50,845 nt of DNA from Afipia birgiae 34632 (GCF_000308295.2 NZ_HG326654.1:713790-764634); one strand, 5' to 3'. Positions 11,613 through 20,481 are shown, counted from the stretch's first letter. The notes: generated by a model from the sequence alone, not told the origin. Translations and numbers: made by a program.

Positions 11613-13688
11613 CTAAAATTGCGCGCGAAGACGCGTGCCGAACACTGAAACCGGGCCTCGGTCACGGTTATAGGCGGGGTTCGCAATGAGCTGGTGATCG
11701 AATGTCAGGCGCGACGCCGGTGTAACGGCCAGGCTGTAGTAGGCTTCGATGATCTTTTCTAAACCTGGATTGGGGAGTTGACCGTCCCCAATGAGAATGC
11801 CAAGCCCTCCGGCATTGAAATAGCCTTGATGCGATCTTGAAATACTATTCAAGACACCGGCAATTCCGATCGCGTCGCCCGCCCGGCCCCAAGAATTGCC
11901 GGAAAGGGAAAATCCCGCCGCAACCGTTCTGTCGATATCAGCGAACTCATATGGTTCCACCTTGCCGTCGGCAATGCCGGCACGTGCGAATAGACCAACG
12001 TCTGGCATGAGTTGCTGTTCAAGGTTCATGCTGATGCCGCTTCGGCTCCTGTAACGTCGCACAGCCGCAACATCGGCGGGCTGACTCGTGACTTGAGCCA
12101 GCCGCACTGCATCATCGAAGCTTCCCATTCGCCCCCGGCTGAGGAAGCCAGTGACGGCGATCTTGCCAGGCTGTCCCCAGAGCTCGTGCCGATGTTCGAT
12201 TTCGGCAATCGCCTGAAACTGCGAAAATCGCGGATCCAACTCGGTGCTGTTAGGCACTTTCGAGAGATCGAACAATCCCGCACGCAGCGTCCAGGCTCCG
12301 CGATACCATTCGGCAGCGGCACCGTAAGTGTAGCCCCACGCATCCGCCGCATAATCGAAGGCGCCACTGTCGATGAGCGACCAATTCAGGAAGTCGGTTC
12401 GGGGATCGTGCGCGTATTTGTTGGTATCGAATACGTCGCCGACGCCAAATTTCCCGATCGTGATGACCAAACGGTCGGCGGTCTGGGATCCGTTGAACTG
12501 ACTGATGTTGGAATCGACTTTTTGCTTTTCGCCGCCGAGGTCGATCGTTTGCCTGATAAACATCCGGTGAAGACGCGTGTAGGGGTATTCCGCCCCGACT
12601 TTGTAGGCTTCGCCACTGGGAAAACCTGCAACGCCCAGCGTGTTGCTTAAGCCAAACCCTTGATCGATTTCCGGATTGATCCAAAATTCCGCTCCTTCCC
12701 ACAGCCGCATGCCCGCGTAAAATGTAATGTCTAAGGTCTCGCGTGCTGAATTCGGAGCGAGGCTGTTCGCTCCGCGATACGGCGCCCGAAAGGGAGCGGC
12801 GTATTGACCGACAAAAGTCGCCTGGCCGTGGAAGCTGAAATTCTCCGTCTCAAGTGCGGAAATTCCATTTACCGAAGCAACGTCTTTTTTGCCCGGGTCG
12901 CCAAGTTTATAATTCAGACCGAAACGTATGCTGTGAGAAGCATAATCACCTTCGAATTTTTGGGCTCCCGCGGGAAATGATATCGATCGGCCGCCAAATT
13001 CGGACAGCAAATATTCCAATTTCGCCGTCCAGCTTGGCGCGACCGGAAGCTCGACACCGGCGCCTGCCACCCAGCCTAGCCGCCAAAGCGAGTGTTTTTC
13101 GACAGTTCCGGGCACCGCGCTGCCACCCATTGGCGTGCCGGCCACCTGAGTGCGCGTGAACTGATCGTAGCTCCAGGCCAAACCGCCGGTACCGTAAACC
13201 AACCAGTTGTCAAATGCGTAGCCGACGCGACCACGGACGCTGCCGGCGTGAAGCACCATTTCTCCGTAGCTCGCTTGACCCCCAGCCGCAGTTGAAAATG
13301 TCTGGGTGGCTGAAACGCTGTTTGGGAACGAGATATCGGCTTCGAAGCCAAGCAACAATCGTGACGCGGCCTGGTAATTATAGCCAGCTTGCAGGCCGGT
13401 CGAGTAGCTGCCTGTCCCCTTGAACGCGTCGAACGGACGATAAAAATCAAGTGTTCCCATCAGGCTCGGCGCCGAAGCGCCGGCTTGCGTCGCCGACCAA
13501 TTGGAGGATCCCGCACCATAACCGAAATGAGCGCCAACATAAAACCCGGTCCAATCGTAAATACTGGATACGACGGCTTTCACGGAAAGCGGGACCGGCC
13601 CATTTTCGGCCGATGCCAAGGGAATGCAGGTCAAAAGGCCGCATATCGCGCCGGCACAAGTCGAGATTCTTTTCACGCGACAATCCAT
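11613..13688 (-). CDS. Two-domain outer-membrane porin (Omp25-like plus OprB-like)
   Basis: A 691-residue outer-membrane protein. The ATG at 13688 opens a signal peptide (AGAICGLLTCIPLASA). Residues ~35-260 form an eight-strand barrel domain of the Omp25/Omp31 kind (YDWTGFYVGAHFGYGAG; later RFGLNYKLG). The rest is an OprB-like carbohydrate-selective porin: FHGQATFVGQYAAPFRAPY, then DITFYAGMRLWEGAEFWINP, NLEQQLMPDVGLFARAG, and a C-terminal strand ending in RLRAQF as expected for BamA recognition. This fusion is seen in other Nitrobacteraceae porins. It likely lets sugars or other small solutes through the outer membrane. It stands alone, with no operon partner. Confidence 0.82.
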   Translation of the reverse strand: MDCRVKRISTCAGAICGLLTCIPLASAENGPVPLSVKAVVSSIYDWTGFYVGAHFGYGAGSSNWSATQAGASAPSLMGTLDFYRPFDAFKGTGSYSTGLQAGYNYQAASRLLLGFEADISFPNSVSATQTFSTAAGGQASYGEMVLHAGSVRGRVGYAFDNWLVYGTGGLAWSYDQFTRTQVAGTPMGGSAVPGTVEKHSLWRLGWVAGAGVELPVAPSWTAKLEYLLSEFGGRSISFPAGAQKFEGDYASHSIRFGLNYKLGDPGKKDVASVNGISALETENFSFHGQATFVGQYAAPFRAPYRGANSLAPNSARETLDITFYAGMRLWEGAEFWINPEIDQGFGLSNTLGVAGFPSGEAYKVGAEYPYTRLHRMFIRQTIDLGGEKQKVDSNISQFNGSQTADRLVITIGKFGVGDVFDTNKYAHDPRTDFLNWSLIDSGAFDYAADAWGYTYGAAAEWYRGAWTLRAGLFDLSKVPNSTELDPRFSQFQAIAEIEHRHELWGQPGKIAVTGFLSRGRMGSFDDAVRLAQVTSQPADVAAVRRYRSRSGISMNLEQQLMPDVGLFARAGIADGKVEPYEFADIDRTVAAGFSLSGNSWGRAGDAIGIAGVLNSISRSHQGYFNAGGLGILIGDGQLPNPGLEKIIEAYYSLAVTPASRLTFDHQLIANPAYNRDRGPVSVFGTRLRAQF

Positions 13689-14255
13689 CTCGCACAGATT
13701 TAATGGCTGTTTGTAACAGTTTTTAATGCCCAACTTCGGACGCCCCGCGATCACCGGCAGACCCTTCGGTTGGTGCAATGCAAGGTAATGGACGCCACGG
13801 ACGCAGAGGTCCAGCAATCCGCGACAACACTTTAGTTGCAACTCAGTCGCAATTGCAAGAAGATATTTCGGCTCTATTTTGAAATTTTAGTCTGTCCCAG
13901 TTTTGAGAAAGACGAGGAGTGATTTCTTGAGCCTGAGTTGCGCGGGAACACCGGATAGCGGTGTTAAAAGTCGAGCCTTGACAGTAGGCGCGTGCGGAGC
14001 CGGCGAAGGCGAAAAGGCAACGCTCTTGACGTAGGCGTACGGTAGCCACACGTCGTCAAATGCCAAATCCATTGGAAGTCACGCCCAAGAGCAAATCGTA
14101 GTCAAGATTTCCCATGTTCATCGGCTGGCGCGCTAACTTGCCTAGCGCGGGCCAAACGCCCCATTTCCCGGATTGACACCTTCGATATGATGCCAGCAAC
14201 TTCTCGCGTGCTTTTAAAGGATGTAATTTCGGCAAGCGTGCGAAAGAAGCGATCG
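13689..14255. other. Intergenic region, no convincing gene
   Basis: About 570 bases between the divergent porin and TPR genes. Short minus-strand frames (13843-14072, 14056-14268) have no recognised product and no good ribosome binding site. It presumably contains both promoters. It could also hold decayed coding sequence, but I cannot name a source. Confidence 0.4.
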
Positions 14256-15536
14256 ATGAAGAGTTCATTCAAACAACTCCGGTACTTGCTGCTTGTCGCC
14301 GTGTCGGTGATGGCGGCCTGTTTTGCGTCACCAAGCTTTGCGCAGCGCAACGCTCTTGATCTCGCACAAGCAGGATTTTTAGCAAAGGACCGCGGTGAAT
14401 TCGAGCTTGCAATCCGGCTATTCGACAATGCTCTGAAGCAAGGAATTTTTGAAGACAAGCAACGCGGGTTCCTCTTATACAGCCGCGGTGCTTCGTACGA
14501 TTCGCTGGGGCTGCGCGATCAAGCTCTCGCCGACTTCGACGCCGCCATCGTTCTTATCCCGGAATTCCCCAACCTGTACCTCTATCGCGGGGTCATCTGG
14601 GGGGACAAAGGTCAATATCAGAGAGCTTTGCAAGACTTCCTGACTGTGTCCAGGTTAACTCCGACAGACCCGCTCGCTTTTAACAATCTCGGGAACGTTT
14701 ATGATCGTTTGGGCGACTTCGATCAGGCGATCGTCAATTTCGATCGCGCGATCAGCCTCCGAGCGGATTATGCTCAGGCTTATTACAACCGAGCCCACAC
14801 TTACGCACTGAAACAAGAAAAAAAACGCGCAATTGCGGACTATGACAAGGCGATATCGTTACAACCGCTGTTCTCGGACGCATACGTCAACCGGGCTGTT
14901 TTACATCTCATGCTTCGAAACTTCAAAGCTGCGTTGTCGGATCTCGACACTGCGATTAGAATCAATCCGAAAGACGTGACTGCGCTGACTAACCGCGCCA
15001 CGATCAACCTGACAATGGAAAAATACGAAGACGCGCTCACCGACTACAATTTGGCTTTGCAGCTCCATCCGGGAAATGCAGCTATCTTCCTCGGTAGAGG
15101 CCGTGTGCATTTGTTCGCGGGCTCATTGAATAGCGCTATTGCCGACTTCAAGACCGCGGTGCGACTTCGCCCGAACAATCCGTATCCGATCATTTGGGCA
15201 CATATCGCTCGGGTGCATAAGGGTGAAGACGATCGAGAGGAGTTTGCAGAGGCCGCCAAAAATGTACCGCGCAATGAGTGGCCCTTCGTGGTGCTCGGGC
15301 TTTACCTCGGCACCGATAAAACGGAATCTGTAAACGCGGCGGCTCTTCAGGGCGCCCCCGGTGAGAAGATAAAACGGGACTGCGAAGCCAGGTTTTTCGT
15401 TGGGGAATTCGCGCTTCACAACGGTGAGCGAGATCAAGCCCGTAAAATCTTGCAGCAACTGATCTCTACGTGTGGGCCGGAGGAAGTCGTGTACGCCGCA
15501 GCAATCGCCGAATTGAAACTGTTGCCTCCAAAGTGA
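14256..15536 (+). CDS. Secreted TPR-repeat protein
   Basis: A 426-residue protein. The ATG at 14256 opens a signal peptide (LLLVAVSVMAACFASPSFAQ); the Cys in AACFAS could instead be a lipobox-like site. At least seven tetratricopeptide repeats follow, for example NNLGNVYDRLGDFDQAIVNF, YYNRAHTYALKQEKKRAIAD, YVNRAVLHLMLRNFKAALSD and NRATINLTMEKYEDALTDYN. TPR arrays bind other proteins. The C-terminal part has two Cys (KRDCEARF and LISTCGPEE) that may form a disulfide in the periplasm. It is a single-gene unit. The partner is unknown. Confidence 0.8.
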   Translation: MKSSFKQLRYLLLVAVSVMAACFASPSFAQRNALDLAQAGFLAKDRGEFELAIRLFDNALKQGIFEDKQRGFLLYSRGASYDSLGLRDQALADFDAAIVLIPEFPNLYLYRGVIWGDKGQYQRALQDFLTVSRLTPTDPLAFNNLGNVYDRLGDFDQAIVNFDRAISLRADYAQAYYNRAHTYALKQEKKRAIADYDKAISLQPLFSDAYVNRAVLHLMLRNFKAALSDLDTAIRINPKDVTALTNRATINLTMEKYEDALTDYNLALQLHPGNAAIFLGRGRVHLFAGSLNSAIADFKTAVRLRPNNPYPIIWAHIARVHKGEDDREEFAEAAKNVPRNEWPFVVLGLYLGTDKTESVNAAALQGAPGEKIKRDCEARFFVGEFALHNGERDQARKILQQLISTCGPEEVVYAAAIAELKLLPPK

Positions 15537-15636
15537 GTTCGACGTCTGTGACGAGCGGTCTATTAAGCAACAGATAAAACATAAGCCTTTTAGTCAGGTT
15601 GCGCACCTTCGAAGGGCCTATCTGCCTGAGTGAGAT

Positions 15637-15897
15637 TCAGTCTTTAGCGGTCTTGATCATAAGTTCTGATGCCGGGCAATTCACTCCTAGAGAAGAAGCC
15701 AAGCCTAGAGTCTTGCGTAGATGGACAAGAGAGGCCTTTCCGAAATGCGGTAATCGTAACAAATCGTCATCTGACGCCTCGCGTACTTGGCCGACTGTGC
15801 TTAGTCCGCCGGCGACCAGAGCGGTTCGAATCCTTTCAGGGAAACGCACCCTTTCGATTCGCGTCTCGTCAGGCAGCTCAGGAATCGGGTCCATCAT
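15637..15897 (-). CDS. Stand-alone RNA polymerase alpha-CTD-like protein
   Basis: An 86-residue protein with almost nothing but the DNA-binding C-terminal domain fold of the RNA polymerase alpha subunit: FPERIRTALVAGGLSTVGQV, then DDDLLRLPHFGKASLVHLRK and LGLASSLG. By hand alignment the Arg equal to E. coli R265 is kept while N268 becomes Thr. It lacks the alpha N-terminal domain. It could bind UP elements or contact activators independently of polymerase, or serve as a plain HhH DNA-binding protein. Start is the ATG at 15897 or a TTG two codons earlier. It follows a 66-residue gene by ~20 bases, probably in one operon. Confidence 0.72.
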   Translation of the reverse strand: MMDPIPELPDETRIERVRFPERIRTALVAGGLSTVGQVREASDDDLLRLPHFGKASLVHLRKTLGLASSLGVNCPASELMIKTAKD

Positions 15898-15919
15898 ATG
15901 CAATTCGTCTTCTTCGTCA

Positions 15920-16117
15920 CTAAATACTGGGAGCCGGCGGCGTCTCAGGATACGCGTTCAGATCGATCAGCAAGGCGTCTCCGCTACGTCGAAAACGATA
16001 GAACCTATATTCCTGTTCCCTCAACGGCGAATGAAAAGTAATAGGCGTGTCATCGCGCCATCGGGCCAGTTCTGCTTTCAAATCGCCAACAGTCAAAATT
16101 GGAATAGGCTCGCTCAT
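15920..16117 (-). CDS. Small conserved hypothetical protein
   Basis: With the ATG at 16117 the product has 65 residues: it begins MSEPIPILTVGDLKAELARW, continues with DDTPITFHSPLREQEYRFYRF, and ends in a Pro-rich tail. The form (a strand, an acidic turn, a second strand with aromatic residues) resembles small proteins of phage or plasmid origin, but I do not recognise it. Longer upstream frames lack a convincing start. It lies just upstream of the alpha-CTD-like gene, suggesting a two-gene operon. Confidence 0.55.
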   Translation of the reverse strand: MSEPIPILTVGDLKAELARWRDDTPITFHSPLREQEYRFYRFRRSGDALLIDLNAYPETPPAPSI

Positions 16118-16352
16118 GCTCTTGCCTCTTTTGCCAACTGCCCCATCGACAAGTACTCCCCGCGCGAAGCCTGAGCTAACACACAGAGGAGGACGAGTGC
16201 CGCACTGCGCAATCGTCGACGGCTGTTGAGTGGGGACGCCCATACTCCCAGACCTTGTTCGCCGGCCGCCGCCCCGTTCGTAGAGCATGCAAAAGCTTTA
16301 TACTATCTGGTTGTGTTGGCGCAATAATGCAGCTCCCACGCACCGGGCGTAT

Positions 16353-16643
16353 TCACTTACGCTGAAAAAATGCCAACAGCGCGATCATCATCCCCGCCGC
16401 GCCCAAAGGACCGATTATGGTTACCCATGGATGCTCCGGAAAAGCGCGCTGAAGAAACATGCTGGCGAGCGTCGCAGCCAAGGAGACCGCCACCAAAAGT
16501 CCCGTAAGAAAGACGATTTTTTGACCCGAGGACACGACATGACTCTTGAAAGCCGCGAAATTGCGGAAATCTGACAATTTGCGCGCCAGGCAATCCTGGC
16601 GCGCCCGGGCACCACTGTACGAGCCTGTCTTCAAGGAACTCAA
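16353..16643 (-). CDS. Small two-TM membrane protein
   Basis: The C-terminal ~60 residues contain two hydrophobic segments (KIVFLTGLLVAVSLAATLAS and PWVTIIGPLGAAGMMIALLAF) and a charged tail FQRK. The upstream part of the frame is basic and non-descript, so the true start may be a GTG at 16535 (VSSGQK) preceded by AAGAG. Function unknown. It stands alone beside the IS110 array. Confidence 0.45.
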   Translation of the reverse strand: MSSLKTGSYSGARARQDCLARKLSDFRNFAAFKSHVVSSGQKIVFLTGLLVAVSLAATLASMFLQRAFPEHPWVTIIGPLGAAGMMIALLAFFQRK

Positions 16644-16778
16644 GTGTTGCCCGCGCGTATGTTCCGGACAAGCACGTTAGATGACAATTTTCAGAGGCTT
16701 AGAGCATTGCATGAGCTCATCCGAAAAAGCAGCGCCGGTTGTACCTAGTCCGGTTGTCGGGAAAAGCAAGCCGCGCCT

Positions 16779-16969
16779 TAAGGCCCGCGGCTCATATGAT
16801 CCGCACGATGAGGCCGGACAGATGACCGCAACGACCAACTGCTGTAACGTCAAAATAGTTCTTGCCATGTGAGTGTCATCCACAGTGATGGTGTGGATGA
16901 CGCCCACTCCCGGCACCGGTTGTGCCAAAGTGTGATCGTTGTCAGATCCACTGAGGGGAGCCATCCACA
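16779..16969 (+). ncRNA. Candidate bridge RNA, IS110 copy 1 left end
   Basis: IS110 elements encode a structured bridge RNA in a non-coding end that guides the recombinase to donor and target DNA. In this left end I see GCGG (16787-16790) pairing with CCGC (16801-16804) round a ten-base loop, and a perfect ten-base-pair stem GTCATCCACA (16875-16884) with TGTGGATGAC (16892-16901) round GTGATGG. The exact RNA ends and guide bases cannot be set by eye. Confidence 0.4.
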
Positions 16970-17995
16970 ATGCATCCTACCATCATCGGTCTTGATCTCG
17001 CCAAGCATGTTTTTCAGATTCACGGCGTCGATGCCACAGGCCAGGTTGTCATCCGCAAGAAGCTTCGGCGATCGGAGCTGATCGATTTTTTCAAGAGGCT
17101 TTCTCCCTGCCTGATCGGCATGGAAGCCTGCGGGACCGCTCACTATTGGGGACGCGAATTGTCTTCACTCGCGCACGACGTACGCCTGATGCCGGCGGCT
17201 TACGTCAAACCTTATGTCAAGCGCGGTAAGAACGATGAAGTCGACGCCGAGGCGATCTGCGAAGCGGTCACGCGGCCGACGATGCGTTTCGTTTCAATCA
17301 AAAGCGCCGAACAGCAATCAATCCTGATGCTACATCGGACACGCGATCTGTTCGTGCGCCAGCGCACTATGCTGGTCAATTCGTTGCGGAGCCAGCTTTC
17401 CGAATTCGGCCTGATTGTGCCTCAGGGCATATGGCGCCTCAACGAATTGCACGAGCTCGCACAGCGCGCATCTCGCTCCGTACTGCCGGAAGCTGCCTGG
17501 GAGTGTTCGGAGTTGATTGTGGCTCAGATCGAAGATTTGCAGATGCGCATCAAGGCGATCGAAAAATCCATCCTCGCGTGTCACCGTGCCAGCGAAATCA
17601 GTCTCAGGCTTCAAACCATCCCCGGCATCGGCGTCATCACGGCAACCGCCATTGCCGCCACCATTGCGGATCCCGGTGTATTCAAGTCCGGACGTCACTT
17701 CGCGGCCTGGATCGGTCTGGTGCCGCGACAGTTCGGATCCGGCGGCAAGGTGCATCTTGGCCGAATATCCAAGAAGGGCGAACCATACTTGCGCAAGCTG
17801 CTCGTTCTCGGCGCCACGGCTGTGATTCGCTACGCACGCAACAAGCCTGAGCTGGCGGCGTGGATCAATGCGCTGCTGGCGCGGCGACCGGCGCGGGTCG
17901 TAACCGTCGCGGTCGCCAACAAGCTCGCGCGCATTGCCTGGGCCGTCATGAGTCGCGGAGAAAAATTTCGGCAAGTGTCCTCGGCAATCGCATGA
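16970..17995 (+). CDS. IS110-family transposase (DEDD recombinase), copy 1
   Basis: A 341-residue transposase. The N-terminal RuvC-like DEDD domain is shown by IIGLDLAKHVFQ (first Asp), CLIGMEACGTAHYWGREL (Glu) and RGKNDEVDAEAICEA (paired Asp). A helical middle follows, then the Transposase_20 domain LQTIPGIGVITATAIAATI and GSGGKVHLGRISKKGEPYL, which carries the catalytic serine region. It acts with the element's bridge RNA. It is full length and looks intact. It is clearly related to, but diverged from, copy 2 in the same orientation, so the two are not a recent duplication. Confidence 0.93.
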   Translation: MHPTIIGLDLAKHVFQIHGVDATGQVVIRKKLRRSELIDFFKRLSPCLIGMEACGTAHYWGRELSSLAHDVRLMPAAYVKPYVKRGKNDEVDAEAICEAVTRPTMRFVSIKSAEQQSILMLHRTRDLFVRQRTMLVNSLRSQLSEFGLIVPQGIWRLNELHELAQRASRSVLPEAAWECSELIVAQIEDLQMRIKAIEKSILACHRASEISLRLQTIPGIGVITATAIAATIADPGVFKSGRHFAAWIGLVPRQFGSGGKVHLGRISKKGEPYLRKLLVLGATAVIRYARNKPELAAWINALLARRPARVVTVAVANKLARIAWAVMSRGEKFRQVSSAIA

Positions 17996-18159
17996 GCTGA
18001 TTGAGCAAAGGCATCCGGGATAGCAGCCGCAAACGAATTGGTAGGAGCGATGACGACGTAATGGTAAGGGGTCGAGCCCAAAGATCAGGAAAACCCGAAC
18101 CTGTGCTTGCGCACTACAAGCGCGTCACTGTTATTGGGACTTGGTCAGCGGACTGCCAT

Positions 18160-18353
18160 TAGGGCCATGCGGTCGAACGTGCCGCAATCAAAGGCCGGAG
18201 AGATGACCGCAACCGACCAACATGCCGAAACGTCGAAAAAAGTTCTTGCCATGTGGGCGTCATCCAGAGTGATGGTGTGGATGGCGTCCGCTACCGGCAT
18301 CTGATGTGCCAAAGTGAGTCGTTGTCAGATTCACTCAAAGGGAGCCATCCACG
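18160..18353 (+). ncRNA. Candidate bridge RNA, IS110 copy 2 left end
   Basis: This end keeps the same folds as copy 1 with different bases. GCGG (18169-18172) faces CCGC (18182-18185) round a nine-base loop of different sequence. The long stem is GGGCGTCATCCA (18255-18266) with TGGATGGCGTCC (18278-18289), including G-U pairs where copy 1 has A-U or G-C. Base changes that keep pairing favour an RNA that is under selection. Confidence 0.42.
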
Positions 18354-19379
18354 ATGCCCACTATGATTGTCGGTCTCGATCTTGCAAAGCACGTTTTTCA
18401 AGTCCATGCGGTCGATCCGGCTGGCAAGGTCACGATCCGCAAGAAGCTCCGTCGCTCGGAAGTGCTTGAATTCTTCAAAGGGCTGCCGCCCAGCCTGGTC
18501 GGTATGGAGGCCTGTGGTACCGCGCATTATTGGGGTCGCGAGCTGACGGCACTCGGGCACGACGTGCGGCTGATGCCGGCGGGGTACGTCAAACCCTACG
18601 TTAAACGCGGCAAGAACGATGCCGTCGATGCGGAGGCAATCTGCGAGGCCGTGACCAGGCCAACGATGCGATTTGTCGAGATCAAGAGCGCGGAGCAACA
18701 ATCGGGTCTGATGCTGCACCGGACACGCGAGCTGCTGGTCCGACAGCGTACTGCGCTGATCAACTCGTTGCGTGGCCAGCTCGCCGAGTTCGGGCTGATC
18801 GCGCCCAAGGGAGTTTGGAGCATTCCAGACCTGCATGCGCTTGCCCAAGGCGCAACTCCCGCCGTCCTACCCGATGCGGTCCGCAGCTGCGTCGAGCTGA
18901 TCATGGGTCAGATCGACGATCTGCAGTCACGCGTACAGACGATAGAGAAGGCTATTCGAGTAGCGCACCGGGCCAGCGAGGTCAGCCTCCGGCTGCAAAC
19001 AATCCCCGGAATCGGCGTGATCACGGCTTCCGCCATCACTGCTACCATCGGCGACATCAAGGCCTTCAAATCCGGGCGACATCTGGCAGCTTGGATCGGC
19101 CTTGTCCCACGGCAGTCCGGATCCGGCGGCAAGGTTTATATGGGGAAGATATCGAAGAAAGGCGACGCGTATTTGCGCAAGCTTCTCGTGCTCGGCGCCA
19201 CTGCGGTGATCCGCTATTGCCGCAACAAGCCCGAGCTTGCCGGCTGGATCAACGCGCTCCTCCAAAGGCGTCCACCGCGCGTGGTCACGATCGCGGTGGC
19301 CAACAAGATGGCAAGGATCGCGTGGGCGGTGATGAGCCGCGGCGAGACGTTCCGCCAGGAAGCCTCCGCCATCGCATAA
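18354..19379 (+). CDS. IS110-family transposase (DEDD recombinase), copy 2
   Basis: A 341-residue transposase of the same length and domain order as copy 1: MIVGLDLAKHVFQVHAVD, LVGMEACGTAHYWGRELTAL, RGKNDAVDAEAICEAVTRPT, then LQTIPGIGVITASAITATI and GSGGKVYMGKISKKGDAYL. All the DEDD and C-terminal residues seen in copy 1 are kept. Substitutions cluster in the middle helical part. A ribosome binding site AAGGGAG stands eight to ten bases before the ATG, as in copy 1 (GAGGGGAG). It appears intact. Confidence 0.93.
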   Translation: MPTMIVGLDLAKHVFQVHAVDPAGKVTIRKKLRRSEVLEFFKGLPPSLVGMEACGTAHYWGRELTALGHDVRLMPAGYVKPYVKRGKNDAVDAEAICEAVTRPTMRFVEIKSAEQQSGLMLHRTRELLVRQRTALINSLRGQLAEFGLIAPKGVWSIPDLHALAQGATPAVLPDAVRSCVELIMGQIDDLQSRVQTIEKAIRVAHRASEVSLRLQTIPGIGVITASAITATIGDIKAFKSGRHLAAWIGLVPRQSGSGGKVYMGKISKKGDAYLRKLLVLGATAVIRYCRNKPELAGWINALLQRRPPRVVTIAVANKMARIAWAVMSRGETFRQEASAIA

Positions 19380-19550
19380 GCGGAAGCAGCCGGAAAGGGG
19401 AGGAAAGTTAGCTGCCGAGTGGGATGATCGAATTGGTGAGAGCGACGACGACGTAATGGCAACCGGTCGAGACCGAGGATTGGGATAACCCGTACCTGTG
19501 CTTGCGCAGCAAGCGCGCCACAGTGGCTGGGACCCGATCCGCGGACTACC

Positions 19551-19687
19551 ATTAGGGCCCGCGGACATGGAATCCGCTTTAGTCGAGGCCGGAGCGATGA
19601 CCGCACCCCGACCACCAAGTTGTCAAAGCGTCGAAAAAGCTCTTGCCATGCGGACGCCATCCAGCGATGCACAGGTGTGCCAAAATT
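19551..19687 (+). mobile_element. Left-end remnant of a third IS110 element
   Basis: The left-end sequence (AGGGCCCGCGG, then GGCCGGAGCGATGACCGCA, then AAGCTCTTGCCATGCGGACG) matches the two complete copies. It loses about 40 bases inside the long hairpin, resumes at GTGTGCCAAA, and then stops matching before any transposase. The array therefore once had at least three head-to-tail units, and the third was mostly deleted. Confidence 0.7.
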
Positions 19688-19965
19688 TCTGATGGTCTTT
19701 TATGTGGTCCTTGAGTGGAGCTTACTGGCCTTCGACTGGCCTAGCATAGTTGTTGAGCGGACCTTGAGTGGTCTCGGATAGTCAAAACTCCCGAGTTGAA
19801 CTTTGAGTTAGGGTCGCCTGGTTCTGGCAAGCACTTACCGTCCAGTGGATATTCGTAAAATTGGCTCGATTCACGTAATGCTTCGTTAGGCGCTGCTTCA
19901 CCTCGCGTGTGGCCCCGTGTGTTCCTTCAATGGCTCGTTAACACGCCTTGGGTAGGCGTGGGGCC
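19688..19965. other. Intergenic region between IS110 array and transfer genes
   Basis: No gene is seen. It contains short repeated words (CCTTGAGTGG twice, ACTGGCCT twice). A perfect hairpin CACGCC (19942-19947) with GGCGTG (19955-19960) ends five bases before the ATG of the next gene, which may hide its translation start. Confidence 0.4.
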
Positions 19966-20445
19966 ATGAAGATCGATCTAAAACGTCTGCGATCCGAAGT
20001 GAATCGGCTTAAGGCCAACCGCATCGATTCCCCAATCGGAAAGATTAAGACGGGAGCCACTGAGATCATCCGCAGACATTTCGACGAATTGGAGCGCATG
20101 CATCACGAAGACGGTGCGTCTTGGACCGAAATAGCAGCAGGCCTTGCAGCGCAGGGCGTCACGCAAGGAGACGGTCGACCTCTGACGGGCCGGCGTCTGA
20201 CGGCGTTAATGCATAACATCAGGGTTCGCGCGGGAAAGCTTAGAAGCAAGGGACCCGTGCGCACCCCCGGCGAGCATCTCCCCACTCCGATCCAAAAGCT
20301 GGCCGGACGGTCGAGAAAAGCAGTTTCACTCGCCCCCGAAATGACCCGTCCTCGCGGTGAGACGCCGCCTGATCAAGCTATAAGTGAAGAAGAAATCCGG
20401 CGTGCTGAGCTTTCAAAGCACGCTCATCTCCTCCGAAAACGCTGA
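19966..20445 (+). CDS. Putative DNA-binding protein of the mobile element
   Basis: A 159-residue basic protein. It opens with a coiled or helical segment (MKIDLKRLRSEVNRLKANR), then has a possible helix-turn-helix (ASWTEIAAGLAAQGVTQGDG followed by RPLTGRRLTALMHNIR) like those of plasmid accessory proteins, and a Pro/Arg-rich C terminus. The ATG at 19966 is preferred; a TTG at 19948 lies inside the hairpin loop. Its place at the head of the ParA-TraG group suggests a relaxosome accessory or a regulator. The family is not recognised. Confidence 0.6.
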   Translation: MKIDLKRLRSEVNRLKANRIDSPIGKIKTGATEIIRRHFDELERMHHEDGASWTEIAAGLAAQGVTQGDGRPLTGRRLTALMHNIRVRAGKLRSKGPVRTPGEHLPTPIQKLAGRSRKAVSLAPEMTRPRGETPPDQAISEEEIRRAELSKHAHLLRKR

Positions 20446-20462
20446 TGCAAAGGTGGTGCAGA

Positions 20463-20481
20463 TATTTGCGCTACACTATTT
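20463..20481 (+). promoter_or_regulatory. Element promoter motif, copy 1
   Basis: TATTTGCGCTACACTATTT. The same 19 bases, with one variable position, occur before two other genes of the element. TACACT fits a -10 hexamer, but no conserved -35 is present at the right distance, so an activator may be needed. It precedes the ParA-like, membrane-protein and coupling-protein operon, leaving a leader of ~110 bases. Confidence 0.6.

Larger units (their letters stand above)
16778..18158 (+). mobile_element. IS110-family element, copy 1
   Basis: The unit begins near TTAAGGCCCGCGG at 16778 and ends where the next copy begins (CCATTAGGGCC near 18158). I set the boundaries by comparing three left ends and two right ends in this array. 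There are no terminal inverted repeats, as expected for IS110. The 190-base left non-coding end has hairpins kept in all copies; the transposase fills most of the rest. About 170 bases follow the transposase gene and end in GCGGACTGCCATTAGGG. Its right end joins directly to the left end of copy 2. Confidence 0.75.
18159..19550 (+). mobile_element. IS110-family element, copy 2
   Basis: A second full element head-to-tail with copy 1. Its left end starts at ATTAGGGCC near 18159 and its right end gives way to the left end of a third copy near 19551. The spacing of left ends is about 1381 and 1392 bases. The right end has the same block as copy 1: ACCTGTGCTTGCGCA, then GCGGACTACCATTAGGG. Confidence 0.75.

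Noticed and set aside
13843..14268. Short minus-strand frames in the porin/TPR gap
   Set aside because: No start site, no family resemblance.
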